The notes under the pieces: generated by a model | What the model was told of the DNA's origin: nothing | What the model saw: only the letters and a program-made list of their open reading frames with translations | Databases searched by the model: none | Assembly: GCA_002928735.1 (NCBI GenBank) | Contig: PERL01000007.1 | Span: forward strand, 1 to 64,000 | Origin: Hyphomicrobium sp. | Lineage (GTDB): Bacteria > Pseudomonadota > Alphaproteobacteria > Rhizobiales > Hyphomicrobiaceae | Direction of reading: 5' to 3' | Length of the DNA stretch: 64,000 bases | Shown here: in pieces, positions 44,942-53,659 of the stretch | How the letters are laid out: each line of letters starts with the position of its first letter | How positions within the stretch are numbered: the first letter of the stretch is position 1 | Translations under genes and position numbers: made by a program

Positions 44942-46102
44942 TCAGAAACCGAACAGCGAAAACGGCGGTGGTTCGTTGGCGCTCGCACGCTTAACGCGCG
45001 TCTTCGGCTTGGCCCCGCCTGGCGCGCGCGCGGACTTTTTCGTTCCCGCTGCCGGTGCATCCGCCCGCGTATCGGAATGATCCCTCGTTGCCGCCTGCCG
45101 GACGCGCGCGGGAGGAGCGATCTCCACCACCTCCGCATCCGCCCCCGAAAGCGTTTTCAAAACCGCCGGCGATCCGAAGAACGGAAGCAAGTGCGGCTGC
45201 TGCCCGTCGGCAGCCGCCGGTGCGACATCGCCCGCCGCCGCAGCGGAGACCACGGTCGCCTCCGGCGCAGCCTTCGGCCGCGACTTGGCGATCAGCTTCT
45301 CCAGTTCCGCATTGTAGGTATCCACCGGCACCAAAGGCGCCTTCGCCCGCATATGGACAACCTTGTAGCCCTGCCGCTTCAACGACGCGAGGATCACCGG
45401 CAGCGCCTTGGCCGTAGCGCTCTTGATGTCGTGGAACAAGACGATGCCACCTTGCCGCTTGTCGATCTGAGCGAGCGTATACGTGGCCAACCGGTCCGCA
45501 CTCCCGATGTAGCTGTCATTGGAGACGACATCGACGGTGAACGCCGCAATCCCCCGGGACTGCAAATGCGCCATCATCGGATCGCTGTCGGAGAGCCCCG
45601 GGAAACGGAAGAACGGCGCAATCGGCTGCTCGGCCGCTAGGGCAATGGCCGAGAAACCCCGTTCGATTTCATCGATCGCACGCTCCAGCCCCCGCCGCTT
45701 CATGTTCATGGGATGCGACCAGGTATGCGAACCCAAGGTATGGCCCCGCGCCAGCACATCCTTCACGGTTGCCGGATAGGCGATCGCCATGCGCCCGACG
45801 GAAAAGAACGTCGCCTTGGTACAAAATTGGTCCAGCGTGTCGAGGATCGACTTGGTGATCCATGGCATCGGACCGTCGTCGAACGTCAGCACGACTTCAC
45901 GCGGTTTCAGGAACGATTCCTCCCGCTGCAAAACGGAAATCTCGCCGTAGAGCGGCCCCGTCGACGCATCGATCTCCACGACCCGGTCCACGCCTAAAGC
46001 GCCCTTGGGATCAGCGCAGGTGGTCTCGGCCCGCACAGCCCCGGCCGCGTCGGCCAAACCAAGCATCGCCAGTGTCAAAAGAAGTCCCGCGCGCCGAACC
46101 AT
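44942..46102 (-). CDS. Polysaccharide deacetylase family protein (NodB domain), copy 1
   Basis: A secreted carbohydrate esterase of the CE4 type. From ATG 46102 it has 386 residues, with a signal peptide of about 25 residues. The NodB domain carries the TFDDGP motif, the metal-site H-W-S-H of SHTWSHPMNM, FFRFPGLSDSD and IVLFHDI. A long Ala/Pro/Lys-rich C-terminal tail follows. An ATG at 46120 is in frame too. It pairs with a related gene just upstream (46211-47287), so the two look like a tandem duplication. Confidence 0.85.
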   Translation of the reverse strand: MVRRAGLLLTLAMLGLADAAGAVRAETTCADPKGALGVDRVVEIDASTGPLYGEISVLQREESFLKPREVVLTFDDGPMPWITKSILDTLDQFCTKATFFSVGRMAIAYPATVKDVLARGHTLGSHTWSHPMNMKRRGLERAIDEIERGFSAIALAAEQPIAPFFRFPGLSDSDPMMAHLQSRGIAAFTVDVVSNDSYIGSADRLATYTLAQIDKRQGGIVLFHDIKSATAKALPVILASLKRQGYKVVHMRAKAPLVPVDTYNAELEKLIAKSRPKAAPEATVVSAAAAGDVAPAAADGQQPHLLPFFGSPAVLKTLSGADAEVVEIAPPARVRQAATRDHSDTRADAPAAGTKKSARAPGGAKPKTRVKRASANEPPPFSLFGF

Positions 46103-46210
46103 CTGTCCGCATCCGTTCATTGCCGATTTTGCGCGCAGCGTGGCTGATTTCACCCCGGGCAGCAACCCGGCCCAGTCAATTCTTGAGCTCGATGAGGCTT
46201 GGCGGCACCC

Positions 46211-47287
46211 CTACGGACGGCCGAGCGGGTTCGTGGCCCAGCTGTCATCGTTAACCGAGGGCCGCAGTGGCGGCGCAACAGAGGACGGCGCAGGCGGCAG
46301 GGCCGGAGACTGCGATGCGGGCTTTACAACACGGGGCGCTGCAGCGGGAACCTCCGCCGGCGAACTCGACCAAGGCAAGCTCTCCGGCTCGCCCGGCGTC
46401 ATCGGCCAGACCGCGGACCGGTTGGCCAGCGGTTGGCTGGAGAGAGCGATCTTGCGCCGCTTGGCTTCGCGCTCGGCCATCGCATCGAATTCCGGCAGCG
46501 TCGCGATGTGTCCCTTGGGAACGATGTGGACGATTTTGTAGCCCTTGGCCTTCAACTCGCCCAGCAGGGCCCGGATGCCGCCCGCCGTCGACGGTTGAAT
46601 ATCGTGGAAGAGGATGATCCCGCGTCCCTTCTGCGCCAATTGCGACATCACGTTTTTCCGCATAACCGTCGGATTGCGCGTCAGGAAGTCCCGGCTGTCG
46701 ACATCGATGGCGATATTGGCAATGTCGCGCGTCTTCAGATGCGCCCGCATCGCCGAACTCTCACCCAGATAGGGAAATCGGAAGAACGGTGCCGCAGGCT
46801 GCCCAAGCGCGAGCGTCGTGGCGCTCAGCCCCAGTTCGATCTCCTGTTTCGAGGCCGCCGAACCGATCCTATCGAGCCTCTTGTGCGACCAGCTGTGCAG
46901 CGCGATCGTGTGGCCCCGCGCCGCCGTATCGCGCAACGTATCGGGATCGGACAGCGCCATGCGCCCAACGATAAAGAAGGTTGCCTTCACGCACTCTTCG
47001 TCGAGTGCCTCCAGAATGGGCCGCGTGAAACGGCGCATCGGTCCGTCGTCGAAGGTCAGAACGACTTCCTTGTCCTGAAGCAGTTCGAACGGCTCGGGCC
47101 CCGGCGCGCCGAACTTCGGCCCGCCCGTCGCATCGATCTCGGCCACCCGGGCGACACCTAGCGTTCCAGCGGCGCACGCAGGTGCGTCGGTGGCCGGGTT
47201 CGCATGCGGCTGCGTGCCGGCGGTGAACACCGCCAACGCCCCGATCATCGAAAAAAGCAGCGTCCGCCGAGCCGCAGGCGTCATCAA
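46211..47287 (-). CDS. Polysaccharide deacetylase family protein (NodB domain), copy 2
   Basis: A 358-residue paralogue of the neighbouring gene, with a signal peptide (about residues 8-28), the TFDDGP motif, metal-site HSWSHKR, FFRFPYLGESS and IILFHDI, and a Pro/Ser/Ala-rich tail. The cores of the two proteins align motif by motif (GRMALSDP vs GRMAIAYP; KGYKIVHI vs QGYKVVHM), while the tails differ. Substrate could be peptidoglycan, chitin-like or exopolysaccharide. A shared promoter region upstream is divergent from mgtE. Confidence 0.85.
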   Translation of the reverse strand: MMTPAARRTLLFSMIGALAVFTAGTQPHANPATDAPACAAGTLGVARVAEIDATGGPKFGAPGPEPFELLQDKEVVLTFDDGPMRRFTRPILEALDEECVKATFFIVGRMALSDPDTLRDTAARGHTIALHSWSHKRLDRIGSAASKQEIELGLSATTLALGQPAAPFFRFPYLGESSAMRAHLKTRDIANIAIDVDSRDFLTRNPTVMRKNVMSQLAQKGRGIILFHDIQPSTAGGIRALLGELKAKGYKIVHIVPKGHIATLPEFDAMAEREAKRRKIALSSQPLANRSAVWPMTPGEPESLPWSSSPAEVPAAAPRVVKPASQSPALPPAPSSVAPPLRPSVNDDSWATNPLGRP

Positions 47288-47361
47288 AGTGTCATCCTAA
47301 AAATCTATCCGGCAGGCCCCTGTGCCCGCCGGGAACGTGCATGATCCCGCGAATGTACCGG

Positions 47362-47406
47362 ACCGGGCGCAGACAATACCTGCGCCGCTTTGCCCGGTGC
47401 AAGCGG
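47362..47406 (+). promoter_or_regulatory. Alternative hairpins in the mgtE upstream region
   Basis: ACCGGGC at 47362-47368 can pair with GCCCGGT at 47392-47398, enclosing GCGCAG/CTGCGC at 47367-47372 and 47380-47385. A competing stem CCGCTT at 47385-47390 with AAGCGG at 47401-47406 uses the same bases. Such switches suggest a leader RNA for mgtE, but it does not look like the known M-box and the transcription start is unknown. The rest of the 261-base divergent gap has no other feature that I can see. Confidence 0.3.
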
Positions 47407-47548
47407 CCGAAGATTTGCCTGTGCTATTCGCGCACCATGGTAGGCGTTCCAGCGTACATATGCTAATGCCGCCCGCATGTTGAGGCTGCGGGCCGCTGCC
47501 GAATCCCTCGTTCTGCTCCCCCGTTAAAGAGACAAGGAAAGCTCCCGC

Positions 47549-48928
47549 GTGTCTCAGTCTACCTCTAGTCCGCAAAAGCCTGAAAACGAGCCGGTCCCGA
47601 CCGAGACGCTGGTGCGCGACGTCGCTGCGGCGCTGGAAGCCGGTGCGCCAGAGGCTGCCCGCCAGATCGTCGAAGACTTGCGCGCGCCCGATTTGGCCGA
47701 AGTCATCGAACTCCTCGACCCCGAAGATCGCGTCACTCTCATCCAGGCCTTCGGATCCGACTTCGACTTTGAGGTCTTCTCTGAACTCGACGAAACCGTC
47801 CGCGACCAGCTCTCCGAAGCTTTGCCCAATGAGTTCCTGGCCCGAGCCATCACAGAACTCGACACCGACGACGCGGCCTACATCATCGAAGGCCTCGAAG
47901 ACAGCGACAAGGAAGACGTTCTTTCGCAGTTGGATACGTCCGACCGCGCCGCCCTCGAACGCAACCTCGAATACCCGGAAGAGACCGCCGGCCGCCTCAT
48001 GCAGGCGCACTTTGTCGCCGTGGCTCCGTTCTGGACCGTCGGCCAAGTCATCGACTACATGCGCGAGGCCGACGACCTGCCCGAGAGTTTCTCGGAAATC
48101 TTCGTCGTCGATCCCTCGTTCCGCGTTCTGGGCAGCGTCGAACTCTCCCGCGTCCTGCGCGCCAAGCGCAACGTGCTCGTCGAAACGTTGATGGAAACCG
48201 ACCGGCACGTTGTCATCGCCACCGAAGACCAGGAAGAGGTCGCCCGCCAGTTCAAGCGCTACGACCTGTTCTCCGTCCCCGTCGTCGACGAAAACCAGCG
48301 ATTGGTCGGCGTGGTTACGGTCGACGACGTGGTCGAAGTTCTGGACGATGAAGCCGACGAAGACATGAAGGCGCTGGCCGGTGTGGGTGACGAAAGCCTC
48401 GCCGATAGTGTTCTGGAAACCGTCAAAAGCCGTGTGCCCTGGTTGGTCGTCAACCTCGGCACCGCCATCCTGGCCTCCTTCGTCATCCAGCAATTCGACG
48501 CCTCCATCGAGCAGATGGTGGCGCTCGCAGTTCTCATGCCGATTGTCGCCTCCATTGGCGGCAACGCCGGCACGCAAACCATGACGGTGACGGTCCGCGC
48601 GCTCGCCACCAGCAAGCTTGGCTCCTCCAATGCTCGCCGCGTGGTCACCCGCGAAGCCCTCGTCGGATTGATGAACGGCCTGGTGCTTTCCACCATCATG
48701 GCAGCCGTCGTCTTTCTCTGGTTCGGATCGAGCATCCTGGGCGGCGTGATCGGCGCGGCGATCATCGTCAATCTCTTCTGCGCGGCCGTCGCCGGCATCC
48801 TGATCCCGCTGATCTTCGATCACTTCGAACTCGATCCTGCCCCCGCCTCGGGCGTCTTCGTCACCATGGTGACCGACTGCGTCGGCTTCTTCGCCTTCCT
48901 CGGCCTCGCCTCGATCTGGCTGTTCTGA
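47549..48928 (+). CDS. mgtE: Magnesium transporter MgtE
   Basis: A magnesium channel gated by cytoplasmic domains. The 459-residue protein has an acidic N-domain (about 20-140; ELLDPEDRVTLIQAFG), two CBS domains (about 140-270), and a C-terminal membrane domain with five hydrophobic segments, including MPIVASIGGNAGTQTMTVTVRALA (the family's signature). The start is GTG 47549. Its stop lies four bases from the convergent coiled-coil gene. Confidence 0.95.
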   Translation: MSQSTSSPQKPENEPVPTETLVRDVAAALEAGAPEAARQIVEDLRAPDLAEVIELLDPEDRVTLIQAFGSDFDFEVFSELDETVRDQLSEALPNEFLARAITELDTDDAAYIIEGLEDSDKEDVLSQLDTSDRAALERNLEYPEETAGRLMQAHFVAVAPFWTVGQVIDYMREADDLPESFSEIFVVDPSFRVLGSVELSRVLRAKRNVLVETLMETDRHVVIATEDQEEVARQFKRYDLFSVPVVDENQRLVGVVTVDDVVEVLDDEADEDMKALAGVGDESLADSVLETVKSRVPWLVVNLGTAILASFVIQQFDASIEQMVALAVLMPIVASIGGNAGTQTMTVTVRALATSKLGSSNARRVVTREALVGLMNGLVLSTIMAAVVFLWFGSSILGGVIGAAIIVNLFCAAVAGILIPLIFDHFELDPAPASGVFVTMVTDCVGFFAFLGLASIWLF

Positions 48929-48932
48929 AGGC

Positions 48933-50231
48933 TCAACTCGTCGGCTGATCGAGCTTGCGCGTCAGCGCCTCGAATTCGCGGCGCAGTTCCTCGTTGCGGA
49001 AAATCTGCTCGAACGTCGGCGCCTCCAGCATCTGGAGCGCTTCAAACGACGCCGACCCATCCCGCATCAGGTTGTTCAACTCGAAGCTCGCCTGCACGGT
49101 GTCGAAGGTGTTGTCGGCGATCTTCAGATCATGCACCGCCTTCTGCCGCGCCCGGGCAATCTGCTCGCGCTGCTGCTGCAAATAGCGCCGGTACGCCTTC
49201 GCCGCCTCCTCGGCCACTTTCTGGCTCTCGCGGTTGGCTTCCAGAATGCGCTTCTGATCCGGACGATTGTCGGCCCGCAGCAACTCAGCCGTCCGCGATT
49301 TGGCACTCGCAATATCCTTCATCACCGCATCAAGGCGCGGCAGATATTGCTTGTCGATCTTGGCGATTGCCATGTCCTGCGCATGCACCAGCATGGCAAA
49401 GAGCGCCGCGTGCATGGCGAAATACTTGCGTGCGGTGGCCGCGTTGTCGCCGGCCGCCTCCACAAGCCGCGCCAGTTGCTGGTCGATCAGCTTGGCCGCT
49501 TCGAACGTGGCCGCCAGCCGAACAAGATCTCCCGACAGCACGCCGTCGAGAAGCAAGTCGAGCTGCTCGGGCGACAAGTCCACGCCCGATGTTTTGAGAG
49601 CCGCGCTGACTTCCGCCTTCGCCGTCGCGATGCCGTCCCGGTTCTTGGCAATCCGCGCCTGCAGGTCCTGAATGCCGGCATCGAGCGAGCCGACAGTGTC
49701 GGTCAGCACGCCGGGCAGTGTCGCCTCCTTGGGCGCCATCAGCTGCTTTTCTTTCATCCGCGCGATCTGGGCTTCCAGATCCAAAATGCTGCGCCGGTGA
49801 GCCTCAATGCGCTTTTGCACCTCGACCACGGGAACATCGGTCACGATGCCAAGCGCACCGTCGAGCAGCGCCTTGACCCGCGCTTCACGGTCCTCGCGGG
49901 TCTCCGTCCACAGCGGCGGCACGACAAAATCGGATTCCTTTGGCAGCGATTTCATGTCGCCGCGTTTTTCCGCCGTGTCGGCCAGAATGTCCTCCACGGC
50001 CTGCATGAGAAACCGGGCCTGCTCGTAGGTCTTGTCGCCCGCGCGCGGATCGGCGGGCGCTGTCTCAGCCTCCGCACCCGTCGCCGCCTGCACGGCCTCG
50101 GCAGCGACCGTTTGCGTGCGATCCAGAATGTCCCCGATGGTCGAGGGCCGCTCTTGGGCCCACGCGGCAGTCGAAACGCTGAGCATTAAACAACAGGTCA
50201 ATGCGGAAAGGTGCGGGCGGCAACGCAGCAT
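48933..50231 (-). CDS. Secreted coiled-coil protein, unknown
   Basis: A 432-residue protein from ATG 50231, supported by a GGAGGAC box eight bases before it. A signal peptide (residues 8-26, ending AWA|QE) is followed by long charged helices with heptad-like patterns: KRIEAHRRSILDLEAQIARMKEKQ, DAVMKDIASAKSRTAELL and EANRESQKVAEEAAKAYRRYL. No catalytic motif is visible. It lies after the DUF4287/DUF5655-like gene on the same strand. A structural or mechanosensing envelope role is possible but unsupported. Confidence 0.78.
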   Translation of the reverse strand: MLRCRPHLSALTCCLMLSVSTAAWAQERPSTIGDILDRTQTVAAEAVQAATGAEAETAPADPRAGDKTYEQARFLMQAVEDILADTAEKRGDMKSLPKESDFVVPPLWTETREDREARVKALLDGALGIVTDVPVVEVQKRIEAHRRSILDLEAQIARMKEKQLMAPKEATLPGVLTDTVGSLDAGIQDLQARIAKNRDGIATAKAEVSAALKTSGVDLSPEQLDLLLDGVLSGDLVRLAATFEAAKLIDQQLARLVEAAGDNAATARKYFAMHAALFAMLVHAQDMAIAKIDKQYLPRLDAVMKDIASAKSRTAELLRADNRPDQKRILEANRESQKVAEEAAKAYRRYLQQQREQIARARQKAVHDLKIADNTFDTVQASFELNNLMRDGSASFEALQMLEAPTFEQIFRNEELRREFEALTRKLDQPTS

Positions 50232-50326
50232 GGCGGGGTCCTCCATCCAGAGATTAGAGGCGCGGGAATTCAGGCGATTAGATGGTGAGTGAGCCCAAGC
50301 CACACTGTCCCGGCCGGACCGCTGGT

Positions 50327-51088
50327 TCAAGCTGGCTTGACGGCCTCAACCACGGCTGCCAGCAAGTCGGGGGTAACCTGCCGCGCATCGGTCAACACGA
50401 CCATGTGCGTGAACGCGCCTGGAATCTGCGCCTTGGCGAACTTCGGTTTGGAAAACGGCGGCAACACGGCCTTGGCGCCAAGCGCGAGTGCGAGACGCAA
50501 CTCTTTTCCGCTCACCGTGATCACCCCGGCCAATGCACCATCTGCCGTCAAAACAGCGATATAGCCGTCGCGTGCAGCGAACGTGGCCTCCGGCGCCAAC
50601 GACTGAATGTCCCGTAACAAAAGCAGAGCCAATGGCCGGTATCCCTTCGCATCGGCCAAAACCTCGTCGAGCGAATTCACGTCGACAGCGCTTTTGGGGC
50701 GCGGCACGGTCGGCGCGACAGGGGCGGGTGCGCGGGATGCCAGTGTCGGAACAACCGCAACAGGTGGCGCAACCGGTGGCGCAGCCGGTGCCGGCGCGGA
50801 AGGAGCGGGCGCCCGCACGGGCGCAACGGATTTTTCCGCCACCTCGCCACTAGAGGCCAGCGCCGCCGCATCCAGATAAATCGGCCGCCCGCCGTTATGA
50901 TGGATCCGTTCCATCCACGACGCGCGCGCGAACAAAAAACCCTGTAGACGGAGCCAATCGATGATCGCGTTGCGGTCCGTGAGCCCTGTCGCTGCAATCG
51001 CACTCATCCACTGCGCCAGATCGCGCCCGGTATCCGCCTCCAGGCTCTCCAGAAATTCGCGCTCCTTTTCGGCGTAGTCGACGGCCAT
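50327..51088 (-). CDS. DUF4287/DUF5655-like protein
   Basis: From ATG 51088 (GGTGGATCT box upstream) the protein has 253 residues. The N-terminus EREFLESLEADTGRDLAQWMSAIAATGL with IIDWLR resembles DUF4287, and the C-terminus, ending VVLTDARQVTPDLLAAVVEA after a GAFTHMVVL strand, resembles DUF5655. Between them is a long Pro/Ala-rich linker (about residues 85-150). The gene starts five bases after the end of the methyltransferase gene on the same strand. Family assignment is by memory of motifs, not search. Confidence 0.65.
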   Translation of the reverse strand: MAVDYAEKEREFLESLEADTGRDLAQWMSAIAATGLTDRNAIIDWLRLQGFLFARASWMERIHHNGGRPIYLDAAALASSGEVAEKSVAPVRAPAPSAPAPAAPPVAPPVAVVPTLASRAPAPVAPTVPRPKSAVDVNSLDEVLADAKGYRPLALLLLRDIQSLAPEATFAARDGYIAVLTADGALAGVITVSGKELRLALALGAKAVLPPFSKPKFAKAQIPGAFTHMVVLTDARQVTPDLLAAVVEAVKPA

Positions 51089-51093
51089 GGCGG

Positions 51094-51582
51094 TCAGATC
51101 CACCGCCGCGTGCGCTTGGCATAATCCCGCCACGCATCGCCGAACTTAGCTTCCAGGTGCCGCTCCTCCGGAATGATCTGTAACTGGGTCACGAGCGCTG
51201 CGAAAGCGAACGCCAGGATCACGAACCAGATATTGCGCGTCAGTTCCGCCGCGCCGAAAAGCAGGTACACATCGGCGATATAAATGGGATGCCGTCGCCA
51301 CCGGTAAGGACCATCGGTGACAAGGTTCGATGCGCCCGCATGCGGCAGGATCGTGGTGCGATGCCGCCGCAGCGTCAGCCCGGCCCAAGTCAGAATTCCA
51401 ATCCCCGCCGCACCAAATCCCAGTCCCACGAGCGACGCCTCCCCATCGCCCATCCCCGGCCAGGGCAAGGGAGAGAGACGCCCGAGCGCCACCGCGCCGG
51501 CAATCGCCAGCACGAGGAGAACCGGGGGCCATGGGATGGCACCGGGGCGCGAAACATCGGTGTTGGCGTCGCCGGCCGCCAT
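51094..51582 (-). CDS. Isoprenylcysteine/PEMT-type membrane methyltransferase
   Basis: A 162-residue integral-membrane protein with about four hydrophobic segments and the family signature GPYRWRRHPIYIADVYLLFG (the RHPxY motif), then EERHLEAKFGDAWRDYAKRTRRWI at the C-terminus. This family uses S-adenosylmethionine to methylate isoprenylcysteine or phospholipids; the substrate here is unknown. It precedes the DUF4287-like gene. Confidence 0.85.
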   Translation of the reverse strand: MAAGDANTDVSRPGAIPWPPVLLVLAIAGAVALGRLSPLPWPGMGDGEASLVGLGFGAAGIGILTWAGLTLRRHRTTILPHAGASNLVTDGPYRWRRHPIYIADVYLLFGAAELTRNIWFVILAFAFAALVTQLQIIPEERHLEAKFGDAWRDYAKRTRRWI

Positions 51583-51722
51583 GCGATCCTCGAAAGTCCT
51601 TCAAGTTTCAGGAACGAAACCTATAACAGGCGCCACGCCGCGCGCCACGCGGCCGTTCGTTCGCGCGGTTGCCGCAATCTGCTTATAAACACCCCGGCAT
51701 CCGCCTTGAGGAGAGATCGATC

Positions 51723-52031
51723 ATGCTGAAAAATTGGGGTCCGCGCGCGCTTCTGGCACTCGCAGTGACGGGTACGGCTGTCGCCCTGCTGCCGCCATCC
51801 CCGGCCTTTGCCGCCAAGAACTATGGCTGCTTCACCGTCACCACACCCACGCTCAACATCCGCAACCGCCCCTACGGCGATGCGACCGTTATTGGGACCG
51901 CGTCGGCCGGCGAAATCCTGGAGAAGCGCAAGCTTTTCTGCACCCCGCGCGGCTACTGGTGCGCCGTCCGCAAAGGCAATCTCGAAGGCTATGCCGACAA
52001 AAACTTCCTCGGCAAGATCAAGTGCCCCTAA
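51723..52031 (+). CDS. Secreted SH3-domain protein
   Basis: A 102-residue protein from ATG 51723 behind GAGGAGAG, with a signal peptide (residues 1-29, ending AFA|AK). The mature part contains LNIRNRPYGDATVIGTASAGEILEKRKLFC and GYADKNFL, the pattern of a bacterial SH3b domain that often binds cell-wall glycan. An earlier start at 51669 is less likely. It is convergent with the lipoprotein gene ten bases downstream. Confidence 0.85.
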   Translation: MLKNWGPRALLALAVTGTAVALLPPSPAFAAKNYGCFTVTTPTLNIRNRPYGDATVIGTASAGEILEKRKLFCTPRGYWCAVRKGNLEGYADKNFLGKIKCP

Positions 52032-52041
52032 TGCCCGCGCG

Positions 52042-52479
52042 CTACGACGCCTTCCGGGCCGGAATGGTCGGGTAGGGCGTCGGCGCCGACGGCCGCGCTT
52101 CCAACTCTTTGCCGAGATCAAAACTCGGACAACCCAGTTCAACGAGCCGCGCGTTGTAGGCCTCGAGCACCGGCCGGTCCGTCGCTGTGCGAACCGCTGC
52201 GTTCTTCGCGGTATCCGTCCCGAGCGCCGCGCTCGTCGCCGACCGCATCGACTGAGCCGCCGCCGACGGCTGGATCTTGTAGGTCTCGCCGCGAAGCGCC
52301 AGCAGCCGCACTTGGATCCGCCCCGTCAGCCGCCGGCAATCGAGCGCCTTCTCCTCCGCACTCAGCGCATAACCCTGCGGCAACAGACCATCACCCCCGG
52401 CGCCGGCTCCAGATCCAGCGCAGCCGCCAAGGCCCGTAAATCCGCCGCACAACAGAAGAATGATGGCGCGTCCGGTCAC
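52042..52479 (-). CDS. Small lipoprotein, unknown
   Basis: A 145-residue protein with a lipobox (FTGLGGC AG, Cys at about residue 20) after a short hydrophobic segment, so it is an outer-membrane or periplasmic lipoprotein. The mature part is helical (LSAEEKALDCRRLTGRIQVRLLALRGETYK; RPVLEAYNARLVELGCPS). No family recognised. It faces the SH3 gene. Confidence 0.78.
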   Translation of the reverse strand: MTGRAIILLLCGGFTGLGGCAGSGAGAGGDGLLPQGYALSAEEKALDCRRLTGRIQVRLLALRGETYKIQPSAAAQSMRSATSAALGTDTAKNAAVRTATDRPVLEAYNARLVELGCPSFDLGKELEARPSAPTPYPTIPARKAS

Positions 52480-52661
52480 CGGGTCCGTTCCGTTCGATAA
52501 AGGTTCGCCACGATACTTCTAAAAAGGTGCGGTCGAAGCAAGGCGGCAAGATGCGTCCTCAAGGGCCAAAAGGCGGCTTGCCAGGGCCCACCCTGACCCG
52601 CTTTGATCCGGGATCTGGTAGGGTTCGGCTGTGAGATCCGGACAGATGTGAGGAAAAGTCG

Positions 52662-53102
52662 ATGTCAAAGAGTGCGCCGCTTGCTGCCCTGATTGTGGCA
52701 GCCCTGCTGACAGGACCCAGTGCAACTGTGGCCGAGGAAACCGATGCCGCGCCCGCACGCCTCCTGTGCACCTTCTCCAGCGGCTCGTCCGTCAGCTATG
52801 AAGCCGGTGCCTTCGCCACCAAGCCCGCCGCGCCGTTATCGTTCGCCATCACCAAAATCGACCTCGAGGGTCAATCCGCCGCCCTCACCACCGCCGAAGG
52901 CCAAACCCCCGCCAGCCTGCGAATCGTCCGCGCCGTTAACGCCAACCACTTCCTCGAAGTCGTCAACGAGGGCTTCCTCAATCTGACCACCATCTACGAC
53001 AAAGACCCCAAGACCGGCCTCCACCCCGCCGTCCACTCCCGTCATCTCGGCCTCATCGGCCAGCCGGTGTTTGGTCAGTATTCCGGCACCTGCGCCGAGT
53101 GA
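52662..53102 (+). CDS. Small secreted protein, unknown
   Basis: A 146-residue protein from ATG 52662 (GTGAGGAAAAG box upstream) with a signal peptide (residues 1-24, ATVA|EE) and a mature domain with two Cys (LLCTFSSGSS near the start, YSGTCAE at the end). A stretch NANHFLEVVNEGFLNLTTIYDK recalls small periplasmic beta proteins. No family recognised. The 182-base gap before it contains no feature I can see. Confidence 0.75.
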   Translation: MSKSAPLAALIVAALLTGPSATVAEETDAAPARLLCTFSSGSSVSYEAGAFATKPAAPLSFAITKIDLEGQSAALTTAEGQTPASLRIVRAVNANHFLEVVNEGFLNLTTIYDKDPKTGLHPAVHSRHLGLIGQPVFGQYSGTCAE

Positions 53103-53198
53103 CGGGGCGCGAAAACCTGTGGATCGCCGCTCGCGAAACACCTGCGCCTCACGTATCAGCCAGTAGCAAGAAAAAAACAGAAAGGAGAGGGCGCTGCC

Positions 53199-53639
53199 AT
53201 GACTGTGCACATGATCAAGCTGTCGGTCGGCTCCGAGTCCGTCGACGATCACGCCCAGTGGCAGGCCGCCAACCGCCAATTCTGGCGCAAGGTCGGCACC
53301 CGCCCCGCCGTGTTTCACACCACGTTCCAAACGCCCAAGCGCACCGCCGACCTGCTCGAAGGAGGATCGCTCTATTGGGTCATCAAAGGTCTCATTCAGG
53401 CCCGCCAGCGCCTCGTCGGTTTTGATGAGGGCAAGAAGGAAGACGGCTCGCCGTGCTGTCTTCTGCTGCTCGATCCGGAAATCATTCCCGTACGCCCCGT
53501 ACCGCGCCGCCCATTCCAAGGCTGGCGCTATCTCGACGCTGCCGCCGCGCCCCCCGATCTTGGTGCCGGATCGCGCGGCGACATCGGCGATCTGCCGCCT
53601 GCCATGCGCCGCGATCTTGCCGCGCTGGGCCTCATCTGA
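53199..53639 (+). CDS. DUF1489 family protein
   Basis: A 146-residue protein with the DUF1489 pattern: HMIKLSVGSESVDDHAQWQ, then SLYWVIKGLIQARQRLVGF and PVRPVPRRPFQGWRYL. DUF1489 proteins occur mainly in Alphaproteobacteria and their role is unknown. The start follows AAAGGAGAGGG. It lies 20 bases upstream of the aminotransferase gene, so it may share its transcript. Confidence 0.9.
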   Translation: MTVHMIKLSVGSESVDDHAQWQAANRQFWRKVGTRPAVFHTTFQTPKRTADLLEGGSLYWVIKGLIQARQRLVGFDEGKKEDGSPCCLLLLDPEIIPVRPVPRRPFQGWRYLDAAAAPPDLGAGSRGDIGDLPPAMRRDLAALGLI

Positions 53640-53659
53640 GTGAGAAGGGCCCCGCCACG

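Noticed and set aside
47288-47548. Classical M-box (ykoK) riboswitch before mgtE
   Set aside because: The conserved core with its GCUGCC-type loop is not recognisable, so only unspecific hairpins are reported.
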